Source: Bugula neritina (lineage: Eukaryota; Bryozoa; Gymnolaemata; Cheilostomatida; Bugulidae). From it: a stretch of 64,000 bases of DNA. How positions within the stretch are numbered: position 1 is the first letter of the stretch; each line of letters begins with the position of its first letter. The position numbers and the translations under genes are program-made. Below, in pieces: positions 35,174 to 46,471 of this stretch. The notes under the pieces are model-generated. The model worked only from the letters and a program-made list of their open reading frames with translations. It had not been told where the DNA came from and ran no database searches. Location: assembly GCA_964035545.1 (NCBI GenBank), contig OZ037770.1, positions 1,194,501 through 1,258,500 of the forward strand. Direction: 5' to 3'.

Positions 35174-38100
35174 CTACACGTGGTACTCCTCTGGGTGTTG
35201 AAGTGATTGCGAAGAGTTAGGAGAATGAAAATATCTGTGACTATGTGATTGAGATCTAACTTTACTAGTTCTACTAGTACTACTAGTCCTTCCACAGCTA
35301 TGACTCATCGTCAACTGCTTGTTCGGATGAGTCATCACTGGTGTGTAATGTCTGCTGCTATTATTGTTGTTGCTGTTTTTGGAGAGTTGGTAAGTCTTAT
35401 TTCTAGTAGAGTTTTTAGAGCACATACAGGAGATGCTCGTCCACGTGTCCAAACTGTTACAGCTGAGTACGCAAAGAGCACTGGTTATACCTGGTAGAAG
35501 TGCAGAAGCTATTTTTAGTGAGTATATTTCTACGCTAGCCGTAGCATGTGAAGATGTGTACCAAGAAGGGTAGTTGGCGTATTCGTAGAAGTTGCAGGCA
35601 ATATGACAGGTCATGGCTACGGTATACAGCAGACCGAAGATACCTACTCGAACCATTAGTACCTCAATCCTCTCGTCATTTTTACCACTGTTCTTTTTCT
35701 GGTGCAGGAACAGCACTACGTACCCAGCAACTAGCAGCGTAACGCCAAGAAGTAGATAGACAGTAAACGGAGCAATAACAAAGCCTAGGATACTGGAGGA
35801 ATTACTGCTGCCAACATAGCAGAGTCCCGTCAGCTCCTCACTGTACACATTCCGTAGAACTATGATTATTATACTTTTAACTGCTGGTATTCCCCAGGCG
35901 ACGAGGTGGAAGTAGGAGGTGTAGAGGTCTATGGCATCGTGGCTCCACTTGAGTCCGGCAGTCAGTAGCCACGTGACACTCAGTATGATCCACCATAAGG
36001 CAGCAGCGCTGTTAAAGTAGTACAGAAGGAGAAAGACAGCTGCGCAGTTGGTGTTATCCAAACCCTGAGTCATGGTACCATCTGAGTCACAAGTGACACT
36101 CTCTCTGCCAGCTATCAGTCTGATGAGGTAACCCACAGAGTACATGGCGTAGCAGAGGGAGAGGAATATTATGGGGCGAATAGGATAGTGGAACTTTGAT
36201 GTGTCGATCAGAAATGTAGCAACTGTTAGGATACTGAGAAGGAGAGAGAATGATGTCCAGACAGCTATCCAGATCTCAGCGTACTGCTTTTGCCTACAGA
36301 ACCAGTAAATCTAAGTTAGTGGACCAATCACTATAGTTAAAAGATAGTTGTATAGTTGCAAGATAACTAGCAAGATAAAGATAACAAAAAACTAGTAGAT
36401 TACAAAGTATGTTTGTCATAGGAAATTCTGGAACAGCTTACACAAGCTTATTCTGACAGCAACTAGAACCAAAACCCAATACTATTGGCACACTTATTTT
36501 ATGCAGCTGGACAAGGACTGGACCAGTTGACTCTCCAAATATTGTCTGTCAGAAAGAGCCAAGACAGCAAAGTAATAGATTTGTTCAGTTGAACATATTT
36601 TCATTTATGAATAACTGACAAAAAATGAAAATTAGATGTCCAAATGATTAGCTCTCATATTGACCTGTTTGTAAATTGGTCTTAGATTGAGCCACAGCTA
36701 ATAGCATGCATAATAAAAATATCATCTCCAGCCAACTCCACTAATTAATTATGACACTTCTGAATTCAAAACAGATTAGCTTTACGGGGCTGTCAGCATT
36801 CTACTTCTGACAGGTAGCACTTTCAAAGCAGACGTCCCTCCAGAGTTCCCCAACAGAAAATAAAACTGGCAAGTTCTGTTACTGACTATTGAAACCAACA
36901 CCTGGTAATGTGTTCTAGCTCGTTATGTAATACTTACTCTCTGGTGAAGAGGATATCCACATTACATCTGGGGTGACAGGTTCCTGTGGTGTTGACATAG
37001 ACGTAGGCTGAAGGCTTCCTGAACCAGAAACACTGCTGGTTGGGTGCTAAGGTTACCGTCTGGGTTAGTCTTTTCTGTGATCTAGTTGTCTGGTCAAACC
37101 CTCCATCCTGGTCACTGTCCTCTTCCTGGGGGAACTCCATACACATGCTCTCTTCGGTGTTGGAGGCAGGAAAGACAGAGCAGTTGAGAGCCGCTGGCCA
37201 TGGGTGGCCATACGTTTTCAAATAGGGTTCGCAACGATTCTAAAAACAATCAAACATTCTAGAAACTCAAGTTTATAACCTTTGAACCCTGATGGAAATG
37301 CTTCTTTTCTAATGTGGGCTACAGACTTATTGATAACCAGTGCAGGAGAAACTAAGTCTAGATGCTCCTCCTAACATCACCAATGTGGCCATTACTGGAG
37401 ATTAAATCCATGACCTAGAGTTTACTAAGCGCAAGTCATGGGTTCTACTCCCTTAATCAAACAGGTTCTGGTTACCTTTAAAAGACTAACTCAAACCTGG
37501 TCAACACACAATTTAAATCAAATAATAAAACTACTTATTTGTACAAAACAAAATGATTTGTGCTATGTTTCAACTTTTATATCTAACAAGAAAATATCTG
37601 AACACTATTAAGGAGGCATAGATGTGTTAGGGTCAGTTTTTAACAGGCAGAATCTTCTCAAGTTATGATCTATTTTGTTTACATCAACTTTCAGCATCTC
37701 CGTCTGACACTTAGGATTGAAGCTGCCAGGGTCGGATCTAGAAAATTAAGACCCCACTACATTTTTATAATTACTCAGTGCAGTGGATATAGGTAACGGA
37801 ATAGTTTTTGTATAGAGCTTAGTAAACGCTGCAAAATCAAAAAAATATGTTGAAATAGTCAAAACCTCATTACAAGCAAATGAGTGCCTGTTTAATATAA
37901 TCACTGCATTTTATTCAGCAACGATATCTAAACTAGTATCCCCTAGTAAACATCAAATTTATCCACCACTGCATACTAATGAGCTCCTAATCATAACAAA
38001 TGTGTGCTGAGAGGGAAAATATTTATAATGTCAGGCTGCAGGGGTTGGCTTGCATTGATTAGTGTCAAATTTAACATTCTTATGAAAATTAATCCAGAAC

Positions 38101-38264
38101 TCTGAAACTGTTGCTTTAGTATCTGTTTTCTCACCAAAATTACATGCTTCAGCTAGCTAGTGGAAATACTATTTTTAGTAAATAATAATCTAGCAGATTA
38201 AATGTTGCTTAAAGTTATTTATCATATCTGCTCTGAGTTTCTCATGTGTAACCAGGATTAGAAA

Positions 38265-38351
<87 letters not shown>

Positions 38352-41300
38352 ATATGTATATATGTATATATGTATATATGTATATATGTATATATATCTT
38401 AGGAATACCATGATACCAATAATGATAATGATAAAAAGTACTACTCATAAAGTCTCCAAAATAGATTTGAGAGTAAATCTTTCAATTTTTAAATGTATAA
38501 TTTCAAGTTTGAACGGAACTCAGTATACGTGTCAGAGAAAACCTAATCTGTTGGAAGATGGAAATGATAGTTTTATGCGTGATTTGGTATTATCACTTAT
38601 TTGAATTACCGCTAGGGTTTCCAGTGACCAGATTAAATGGAGCTTGTCACATTGTTCAATTACTCTCCCCTTACTGTATACCAGTTTGCACTGAGTGACA
38701 TAATAATTATTCGCCTAGTTATTAGTTAGAAATGATTAATGGCGAAATATTAAGTTCATTAATTAGTTAATATTCAATAGCTGAACAAACAAAATGACAG
38801 GACAAAGCATAGAGGATCCATCTTGAAAGTAGCTCCCATCTCAATGTGACAGCATTTTCAGGTTTATGGGAGAAAGAAGAATTTCACAAACTATCAGTTC
38901 CAAAATTATTCTAAATATGGAAGACAATTCCCACGTCATTGAAAAAGCAGAGTAAGTACCATGTGTCCAAGAGATTCAAAAGTAAAACAATTATGAGCGC
39001 TAAATGCTAAGATTTGGACTGCAATCAGGTAATCAATATTTCTTGCATGTATCCGCGGCTGAAAGCTGGTCAATCAATTTCATTCATCCATTCAGTAAAT
39101 TATGCAGGGTTCATTAGTTGGGGACCATTTTACCTATAATTCTATAAGCATAACAATAGGGAGATACAATCATCTTGATGAGGTGCGTGAGAAAATGACA
39201 TTAAACTAAACTAAAGGTAGTTACATAATTCTAAGAATTTCAGACTATGCAGGCCAACTTAGAAGTCAAAAGATAGGGACAATAAAATAGCACAACTTTT
39301 TGTAGTCTAATTATTAAAGATTGCATGCTTTCAACATTTCAGTTTGTAATCAAAAACCCAAACAAATTTGGTTAACATTTCTGCAATGTTCAGGTAATAA
39401 AAGTCTTTTCAAAAGCTCACCTCAGGAGATTTTTTTATTTGAGGTTTTTTCTGAATTGGATTCACAGAGCTAGTTAGTGAAGACTACTAGCTACAAGATA
39501 AGCTAGCATTTGCCACCTCATCATCAACCCATATAAATAAATGTGTATATAATAGTGACACTTGATAAGATTGTAGAACTGCCTCATCAACATTCAACCA
39601 CCTGTCGAAAATTGTCACCTTCTTTCTGTTTACACTCTCAACACACCCTACTTGTCAAAATATCTTGACACTTTGTCACATGTAGTGAAAAAACTCTTTC
39701 TCGCAGTTACATTTTAGTAAAAACAGATAACAACAGCAAAAAGTTAGCAGTAAGAGCCAAAACACACAACTTGGACAAGTTTTCACTTCAGTAGTTTTGT
39801 TATGAAAAATGTTTAACTACGTTCAGTTCTTGAAGAAGCCACAGAAAGTTCAATGCGGGTCATTAATAATATCTCATGAGTAAAAATTGAAAAAACTAAG
39901 AAGCCTATCAATCGGGTTTAGGAAACGATTAAAGCAGTCAGATTTTATAATCACTTAAAATATTAAAATTCAGTTTGCTATGGTGGCAAAAACTCCAGTG
40001 GCATGTATAATTAGGCATTACGCCATAATAACGGGAAGTGTCACTTTGAATAGAGAAGACCGAAGGAGGCAGGTTCTTGCTGATGACACGCTGTTGAAGT
40101 GACAAAAACTGTCACCCCCTCCTCTTTCACAGTATTGCTGTCCACTTCTGATAATTTTTAAAATTAAAAGAATTTCCCATCATTAGGTTGATAGAATCAA
40201 TCAAGCTTGAAAATGTATTTTAATGAATAATAAAATACTATAAAGCTATATAAGTTACTGAAAGAAATGCTGAAAAATATCTCAAAGATTGAAAGGCTCT
40301 CTTTTCAAAGGTGCCAAGTATTTGCAATGGAAGTAATAAGTGACTTTTAACTTGCAGGTTAAGTGTTCTACATAATCTTCTAACTAAATGTTAACCTGCA
40401 AAAGCTGACAGCCAGACTATTACCTAAAGCTGTAGTTACGGCATCGAGTTACTGGTAATATTTAGCATATATTTGTCCACAGGGCTGTATAAATAACTTA
40501 TAATCCAATTCAAATAACACCGTTATTGGAAATTCTAGCTCATTTACAAGAGCTTGCTAAACATGAAACTCTCCCAACATTAAATTACCAATAATTTAAT
40601 TGCTGATAAATAACAAGCTGAGCTTTATGAGTAGAAAGAATGTTTACAAAGAAAATCTACTACTCTTTATAACAAGAACTCAAATCTTGATTCTAAAAGC
40701 CTGTAACTCATGTAACTTTGCATTTTTACCGATAATAATTAAAGTCAATGCTAATGAAGAGGTTTTAGTAAATATTATTGAAGTTACTGCCTAATAAAGG
40801 CAATTGAAAAGCACTTGTCAAGCCATGCCATCATTGGCAATGAGGGAGCACTTGTCAAGATATACTAATGACACTTGACAAGCACCTTGCTGGGCAGTCA
40901 GAGCCTCTGCAATGCAGACAAGTAAAACCAGGTAGGATTCTGAACCATGCAGTGCAATCCCACGGCTTGGGAACTCAATTTAAAGCTGAGATTATTGTGC
41001 TTGCTATATCCGTGTTGAGGGTGAATTACTGCTAATCCACTCAAGTAATGATATTCAAGGCATTACCAATTAAAATCTATTTCACAGAATTATTTCTAAG
41101 ATTTGACTTACCACCAGATTTAAGAATTATATCTACAATGTCAACTAGTATAAGGAGAGACAGGAAAATTTCCCCAAGTGCAAAATAAGCTCTAAACAAT
41201 TTGACACTGCTGTGCATGTAGCATACAGTTGTCTCTAATATGACACATTATAGACACCAAGTGAAAGCTGTCAGTGTCACATGCCTCACTTGTCAGTTCT

Positions 41301-44162
41301 GCTCATGGTAAACTAATTCAAGGGTGGTCACATTTCTAGAAAATCACAGTTCTGCAAAAAAACTGATAAAAAAAATTTGATGATTTGTATTTCCAAAATA
41401 GCTTCATCTAGCCATGACATTTGCCAGAAGATTTAGACAGGGAAAAGCAGGTACTAGACAAGTATGCAACAGCTATTGCAGGTACTTGCAAGTGGTTGTA
41501 GTAGTGAAAGGCACAAGTTACTGAAGTGTCTCTTGTAATCTGCTAAGTAAATAGAGAAGAGGTGAGTGGGGAGATAGGGCCACTTATTCAAGGATGTAGC
41601 TGAAGATGTCATATACCAGTGTCCTATCACACCGACTAGTAATAGCTAGTAGCTCTTTCATCAACAAACTATTGGTGCTAATTGATAAAACAGAGTTTTA
41701 ATTGGCATTTAGCTTAAGCTCCCAAGTATGAACTTGAAGCAAGGGGGGCAGTAAATAGTGACACTAGGGTCGTAACTGCAAGGGAGGGTGAAATCTCTCA
41801 GTCAACAACTTTGAGAAAACTGCTTTTTAATTACTAATTCATGGAAAGTATTTTAAACTCACTGAACTACGAGGTTTCATCTAAAGTTTCTAGAAAGTTC
41901 TACAAGTTCGTTCCTCGACTGTAGGAATATGATAATAGTTACTTGGCAGTTTACAATCTGCTAACTGGGCTGTTAATAGCTCCAGGTCTGGCAATATTTT
42001 GCAGATTACTATTAATCATATTGATAAACAATCAGTCTGATTTGTTAAAAAATATGCAGATCTTTCAGACAGACAACAAAATATGCAATAATAACTGCAG
42101 CCCACCCATGAAGCTTTCATCTCGTAAGCAATAAACAAAAACCTTATAGTTGCTGAGGAATTCACGTTTGAAAATGATATTTCTACTTTCATATTTGTTA
42201 CATTATTTACTGGTCATGCTTAGAGGATTGCTGAAAATTTGTCACAACTATTTATAATGAGCACCTGTCGGGCATGCCACTATTTGACGAGTGGCCACAG
42301 GTGCTCCTATGAAATTGTGTACATAAATGTAATCATATAGACTCGGCTGACTACTCGAGTATAGAAAGTAAATTAGTCTAAATTTTGCGGTGGAACCTTT
42401 TTTCAGACTATTGTCTGCAATAATCCCAAGGCAAACTATATATTTACTTAATTTGACTAAGTAGCCTGCACTGAGAATGGCTAGCAATTCAATAACAAAA
42501 GGCAAACATTCTTACTTGGGGATTATTTGAATGATAATTGTTTACAGTGTAAAGATGTAAGAACGGCTTACTTCCACTAAAATTCAATCAATTGTACACA
42601 GAATCCACTTAAATGGCAATTCAACATAAGAGTCATTAGACACAATGTTGACTTGTCTACTCACTCTTAGAGCACCTTGCTCACATGCCATATATATTAT
42701 ATATACACTCTACTCACTCTTAGAGCACCTTGCTCACATGCCATATATATTATGTATACACTCTACTCACTCTTAGAGCACCTTGCTCACATGCCATATA
42801 TATACTTTATTTATTCATAGAGCTCCTTGCTCACATGCCATATACACACTTTACTTATGCATAGAGCACCTTGCTCACATGCCATTTAGACACTTCACTA
42901 GTTTCTGGAGCATGTTGTACCATATAGACATTTTACTCAATCTTATTCTATCGCTAAATTTCAAGTAAATAAGCCTTCATTAAAAAACGATTTGTGCCTG
43001 AGAGAAAAAATAAGATAATATGCTTTTTGAGACATTAGCAATATTTGCACTGAATGAAAAAAGAAATATGATTACTGGATAGTTTTCTCAAAACAATAAT
43101 TCACCCACAAGTTCAAGCAATTTAGTTGGCAGCATTTTCATGTTTATTGCCAACACAGAGCTATATTAATAACATTGCTGCAGCATTAAAACCTTTAATA
43201 ATGAAGTTCCTACTCATAGCACTGGTAGACTATTCCAAGAGTTGAATCTAAGTTTGTAAAATGTTATTTACTGTCAGCCTGGCAGCTTGAAGCTGCAGAA
43301 ATCTATTTGAAACAAGTAAATGATAATTAGTTGAATACAATACAAGAACAGCTGGAGAACAGCTGTCTGCCTCTCACTAGTAGCTGCCTACACATCTGCA
43401 TTCCTACATTTTTAGTTCCCCTAAATATTTTGTGAAAGGCGAAAAGCAGCTTGATAATAAAACCATGTGCTGTAAAACAGTCTAAAGCAAAAAATGGTGT
43501 ATTTTACTTATATTTTATGCATCTTAGAAAAACTTGTTAGCTTTAACAGAAGCAAGGCGTGGTGGTTTCGGAGATCTTATCATAATAAAAGTAATTTGAA
43601 TAGTTATGGCTTTTAGTTTTAGCTTTTCTGAAAAGCCCGGGCCATCAATGAACATAGACTAAAAGTAAAAGGAAGTGTCCATAGAAACTTTCAAAAAAAG
43701 TTAAAAGTAAAAACTAAAACTCAACAAAATAATACAAAAAATAGAATAAAATTTACAGATGTAAAAAAATCTAACCTTGACATTTTCGCAGACGGATCTG
43801 CAGGGTCCAATCAGCTGTTCCACTTGAGTATCACACATTGGCACGTAGGCTGTGCAGAGGAACATTTTAAGCTGACTGGAACATCTGTGCGATATCAGAG
43901 GCTTGAAGGTCAAAAGAAGATCGCGGGAACCCTGCTGCGTGTAGGTCTCCCCATTCAACAAATTCGGTACTCCAGTGAAATTGTATCCTAAATGGTCTTT
44001 GCACATGTCTACTATTATCGGCTCACATTTTCGTTTTGGTGTGTCGAAAGTATCGAATCTGAAAGCTGCCGGGTCCAAGTCCGCAAAACTAAAATTCCCG
44101 TAGAAGCTTGTAGAAAGAATGAAAACAAAAATCGTACGGTGCAGTAGGCAGAAGCTCCCCAT
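35174..44162 (-). CDS. FZD4: Frizzled receptor, Frizzled-4-like
   Basis: Three exons, 44162-43776, 37239-36938 and 36293-35174, join in phase (0, then 2) into 602 residues. After a signal peptide, exon 1 encodes the Wnt-binding cysteine-rich domain ([60 protein letters not shown]). Exon 2 finishes it ([20 protein letters not shown]) and holds an acidic linker. Exon 3 carries all seven membrane segments, starting with [10 protein letters not shown] and including [23 protein letters not shown] and [19 protein letters not shown]. The YNFTGVPNL and IGPC-SVC features favour the Fz4 subfamily. Family role: Wnt receptor at the plasma membrane, signalling through Dishevelled. Odd points: the KTxxxW motif after helix 7 is NSLDTW (residues 509-514, at 35458-35441), and the tail is long (about 88 residues) and Ser/Asn/His-rich, ending EYHV rather than the ETVV of human Fz4. 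Confidence 0.93.
36294..36937 (-). other. Frizzled intron 2
   Basis: Bounded by GTAAGTATT (donor, on the minus strand) and CTGTAG (acceptor). No repeats or further exons were noticed inside. Confidence 0.85.
37265..37475. mobile_element. Possible SINE of the second family
   Basis: It contains CTAACATCACCAATG and GGGCTACAGACTTATTGATAA, words that recur in the 53560-53735 segment. It sits in Frizzled intron 1. No clear B box was seen. Confidence 0.35.
38267..38397. repeat. (TA)n microsatellite with (GTATATAT)n tail
   Basis: About 70 bp of pure TA is followed by about eight units of GTATATAT, inside Frizzled intron 1. Confidence 0.95.
42655..42905. repeat. 53-bp tandem repeat, about 5 copies, in Frizzled intron 1
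   Basis: The unit begins TCTACTCACTCTTAGAGCAC and contains CTTGCTCACATGCCATATA. The first three copies are almost identical and the last two are shorter and diverged. Confidence 0.85.
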
Positions 44163-44214
44163 GGTGATGGAGTTGAGATTTATTGCGCTGATTACATGAT
44201 AAGTCTATCCACTT

Positions 44215-44305
44215 CAAAGACACACTTTCTACTGCCAATAATAGTATTTATAAACTACACGATACACATTAGCGCGCGGCTGTGTAAATAACGCCAGCCA
44301 ATCAG
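44215..44305 (-). promoter_or_regulatory. Putative Frizzled core promoter
   Basis: A TATA-like GTTTATAAATA (minus strand, 44255-44245) lies about 84 bp upstream of the start codon. A CCAAT sequence sits at 44298-44302 in reverse orientation, next to a GCGCGCGGC stretch. This predicts a start site near 44215. The segmental duplication begins within this CCAAT region. Confidence 0.45.
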
Positions 44306-45132
44306 AGGCGAGGATGAGTAAGTTATCCGCAAACAGTGTATTATATTGCACACCCATTGAATGATAACATCGGGCAGTCAATAGTGTATCAGGAGAGTGC
44401 AGAAAGGAACAGTAAACTAATATTTTAAAGAAGCTCAGATGTATACAATGTTATTAGTTTCTTGTTTACTCGAAACTATAAACTGTAACAAAGTTATGGA
44501 TTTGCTATAATTATGGTAAAACTTGGCTGTGAAAATAAAATTATTTTGATGAATTAGTAAAAAGAAATTTACAAAAAACTGCATAGTGGGCTGCCATAAG
44601 AAAATGTCAACATATATAAGATGTATAAGAAAGTTGGAGAGTGCTTAAATTTTTTTGCAATTGAAAATTTTAATAAAATATGAGCTTCAAGCCCCACAGC
44701 TCAATGAGTCATCTGAAGACAACTCCAAATTTCAGATTTAGTTTTTTTTCCTCCTCCTTCTACACATAAACATTCAACTATAAGAGTTATATAATAGCAA
44801 GCTTATCAACGAGGTTATCTGGTGATAATTGCCAATTAATTAAAACTCCTGAGATTACAAAAACAAAAAGGGAAATATTTTAAAACTTTCCGAGACTTTT
44901 TACTAAAATACAAAATCTATAAGCAGAATTTACATACTCCATTCATTTAATAAATATACGCATATCATTACCTGGTAAACATGCAGTAATAGTATTTTGT
45001 TTGTTAATTATATTAGAATTTTTGTACGATTGACATATTATGCATTTCAATAGAACAAACAAAATATTGCAAATTTATTAATAAATATCTAGCTCTATAA
45101 TATGTGTATGATGTGCCATATGTAATGTGTAT

Positions 45133-45177
45133 CTGCGTACAGCAGCTATTTTAGGATTTGTTCCCTCATCAGTACAG
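45133..45177 (-). ncRNA. Degenerate hammerhead ribozyme
   Basis: On the minus strand CTGATGA and the GCTGCTGTACGCAG 3' side are present, but the GAAA core after helix II has become TAAA and helix II is weakened. It is probably inactive. It corresponds to 53018-53062 in the other block, which has the same core change. Confidence 0.6.
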
Positions 45178-45897
45178 AACGGAGTACCAAGGCTCCACCA
45201 TTGTGATGGAAAGAAAGGAAGTTATGTTTTTATTCAAGCAGATTGTTTGTTCACAAGGTGACCCAGTTTTTTAAAGAGCCAGATAGACATTGTCTTGGTT
45301 ACAGCTTGATGCTTAGCTCAATAATTAGTACAACTACAATATGTGGTTGGCTAAATATATGGTTAACTATAATAATATTATAGTTATAGTAACATAGTTA
45401 TATTATATATTTCAATACTGCAGTCACTGGAGTTGTAAAACAGGAGCAGATAACTCTAAAATGATGTCATAGTAGGCGCTACATACAGATGTTGTTAAGT
45501 GAGTAGATAAATCCAAACTAGCAAAATCACAAGAGTTGCGTGTCATACACATGCGCAATATATTATCATTATAAAAAATTCTGGCTCATTACTACAAGAT
45601 GAGTAATTGTGTTTGGATGAATGTTTATACCTATTTCTTAGCTCAACTTATATAGAGGTATATGAAATTCATCTCTTGGCTTAGTAGAGGACAGGATGAA
45701 GCCGATGACAGAGCTGTGCTAAATGTTAAAAGCTGAAACTAATAATTGCAGATAGTCATTGTCATTCTTTATACTTGTCAACAGCTTTAAAATACTGGCA
45801 GCTCTTCTGACTTTAAGTTTAAATTTTTCAGGTTTGTGTACATTAATTATGCATGCACCCAAAATTTCGAGACACGCACACACACACATATCTCAAT

Positions 45898-45942
45898 CTG
45901 TGTACAGCAGCTGTTTCGGGGTGTGTCCCCTCATCAGCACAG
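45898..45942 (-). ncRNA. Type I hammerhead ribozyme, intact core
   Basis: On the minus strand: helix I 5' side CTGTG, core CTGATGA, helix II GGGG-ACACA-CCCC, core GAAA, helix III ACAG-CTG-CTGT, then A at the cleavage position, then helix I 3' side CACAG, which pairs perfectly with CTGTG. All invariant core positions I can check are present. A/T-rich flanks continue helix I loosely. Minimal type I hammerheads with a tiny helix III are known in Penelope-like elements and retrozymes. Confidence 0.85.
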
Positions 45943-46158
45943 AACAGAGTACCATGGTTATTGCACTTTCAAGAAACTTTTCAAACTTAATGTCTAGTAT
46001 GACAGATAGCAGTTAGATTAGAGTGATTAATAGTCACATGTAGAAGTGAACTTATATTGATAAATAAACGTATACTGATGAAAGCACTATATATTTAATG
46101 TACATAAACAAAGCAACTTAAGAGCTGAAGAATCTGAACTGCGTGTCAAAAATAAAAC

Positions 46159-46171
46159 CCCCCTATAAAAA
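46159..46171 (+). promoter_or_regulatory. TATA-like box upstream of the left kinase copy
   Basis: CCCCTATAAAAA (TATAAAA at 46164-46170) lies about 300 bp before the start codon and is conserved in the right block at 54850-54856. Start-site position is inferred. Confidence 0.35.
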
Positions 46172-46471
46172 CCTCAAATTATTCCCAAGAGGGGATTCCC
46201 CCAGGTTAGAAACCATTTCTCTACACTCTACCGTATATTGCTCCCCCCACGTATACTATTATACATGCACTGGTCAAACTATTGTTGCTGGTATTTTGAG
46301 TTGCGTAGTGCTTTCATGCAGAACAAAACCCCTCCTCCTAATTACAGCCAATAAACGATTCTTCAACCTCAGCGTTGGAACCATATACTATCCATCTGAT
46401 ATGGAGCACTTGAGTGAATGTCCTAACTCACAAAGCAGAATAATCCTAGCACCCCAGCTATCATAACTTCA

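Noticed and set aside
45759-46016. 85-residue frame, with a partner at 54162
   Set aside because: It reads straight across a hammerhead motif and is broken by indels between the copies.
46143-46466. 107-residue frame conserved in both blocks (second at 54829)
   Set aside because: Similarity is explained by the recent duplication. The frames diverge after an indel and cover the predicted kinase TATA and 5'UTR.
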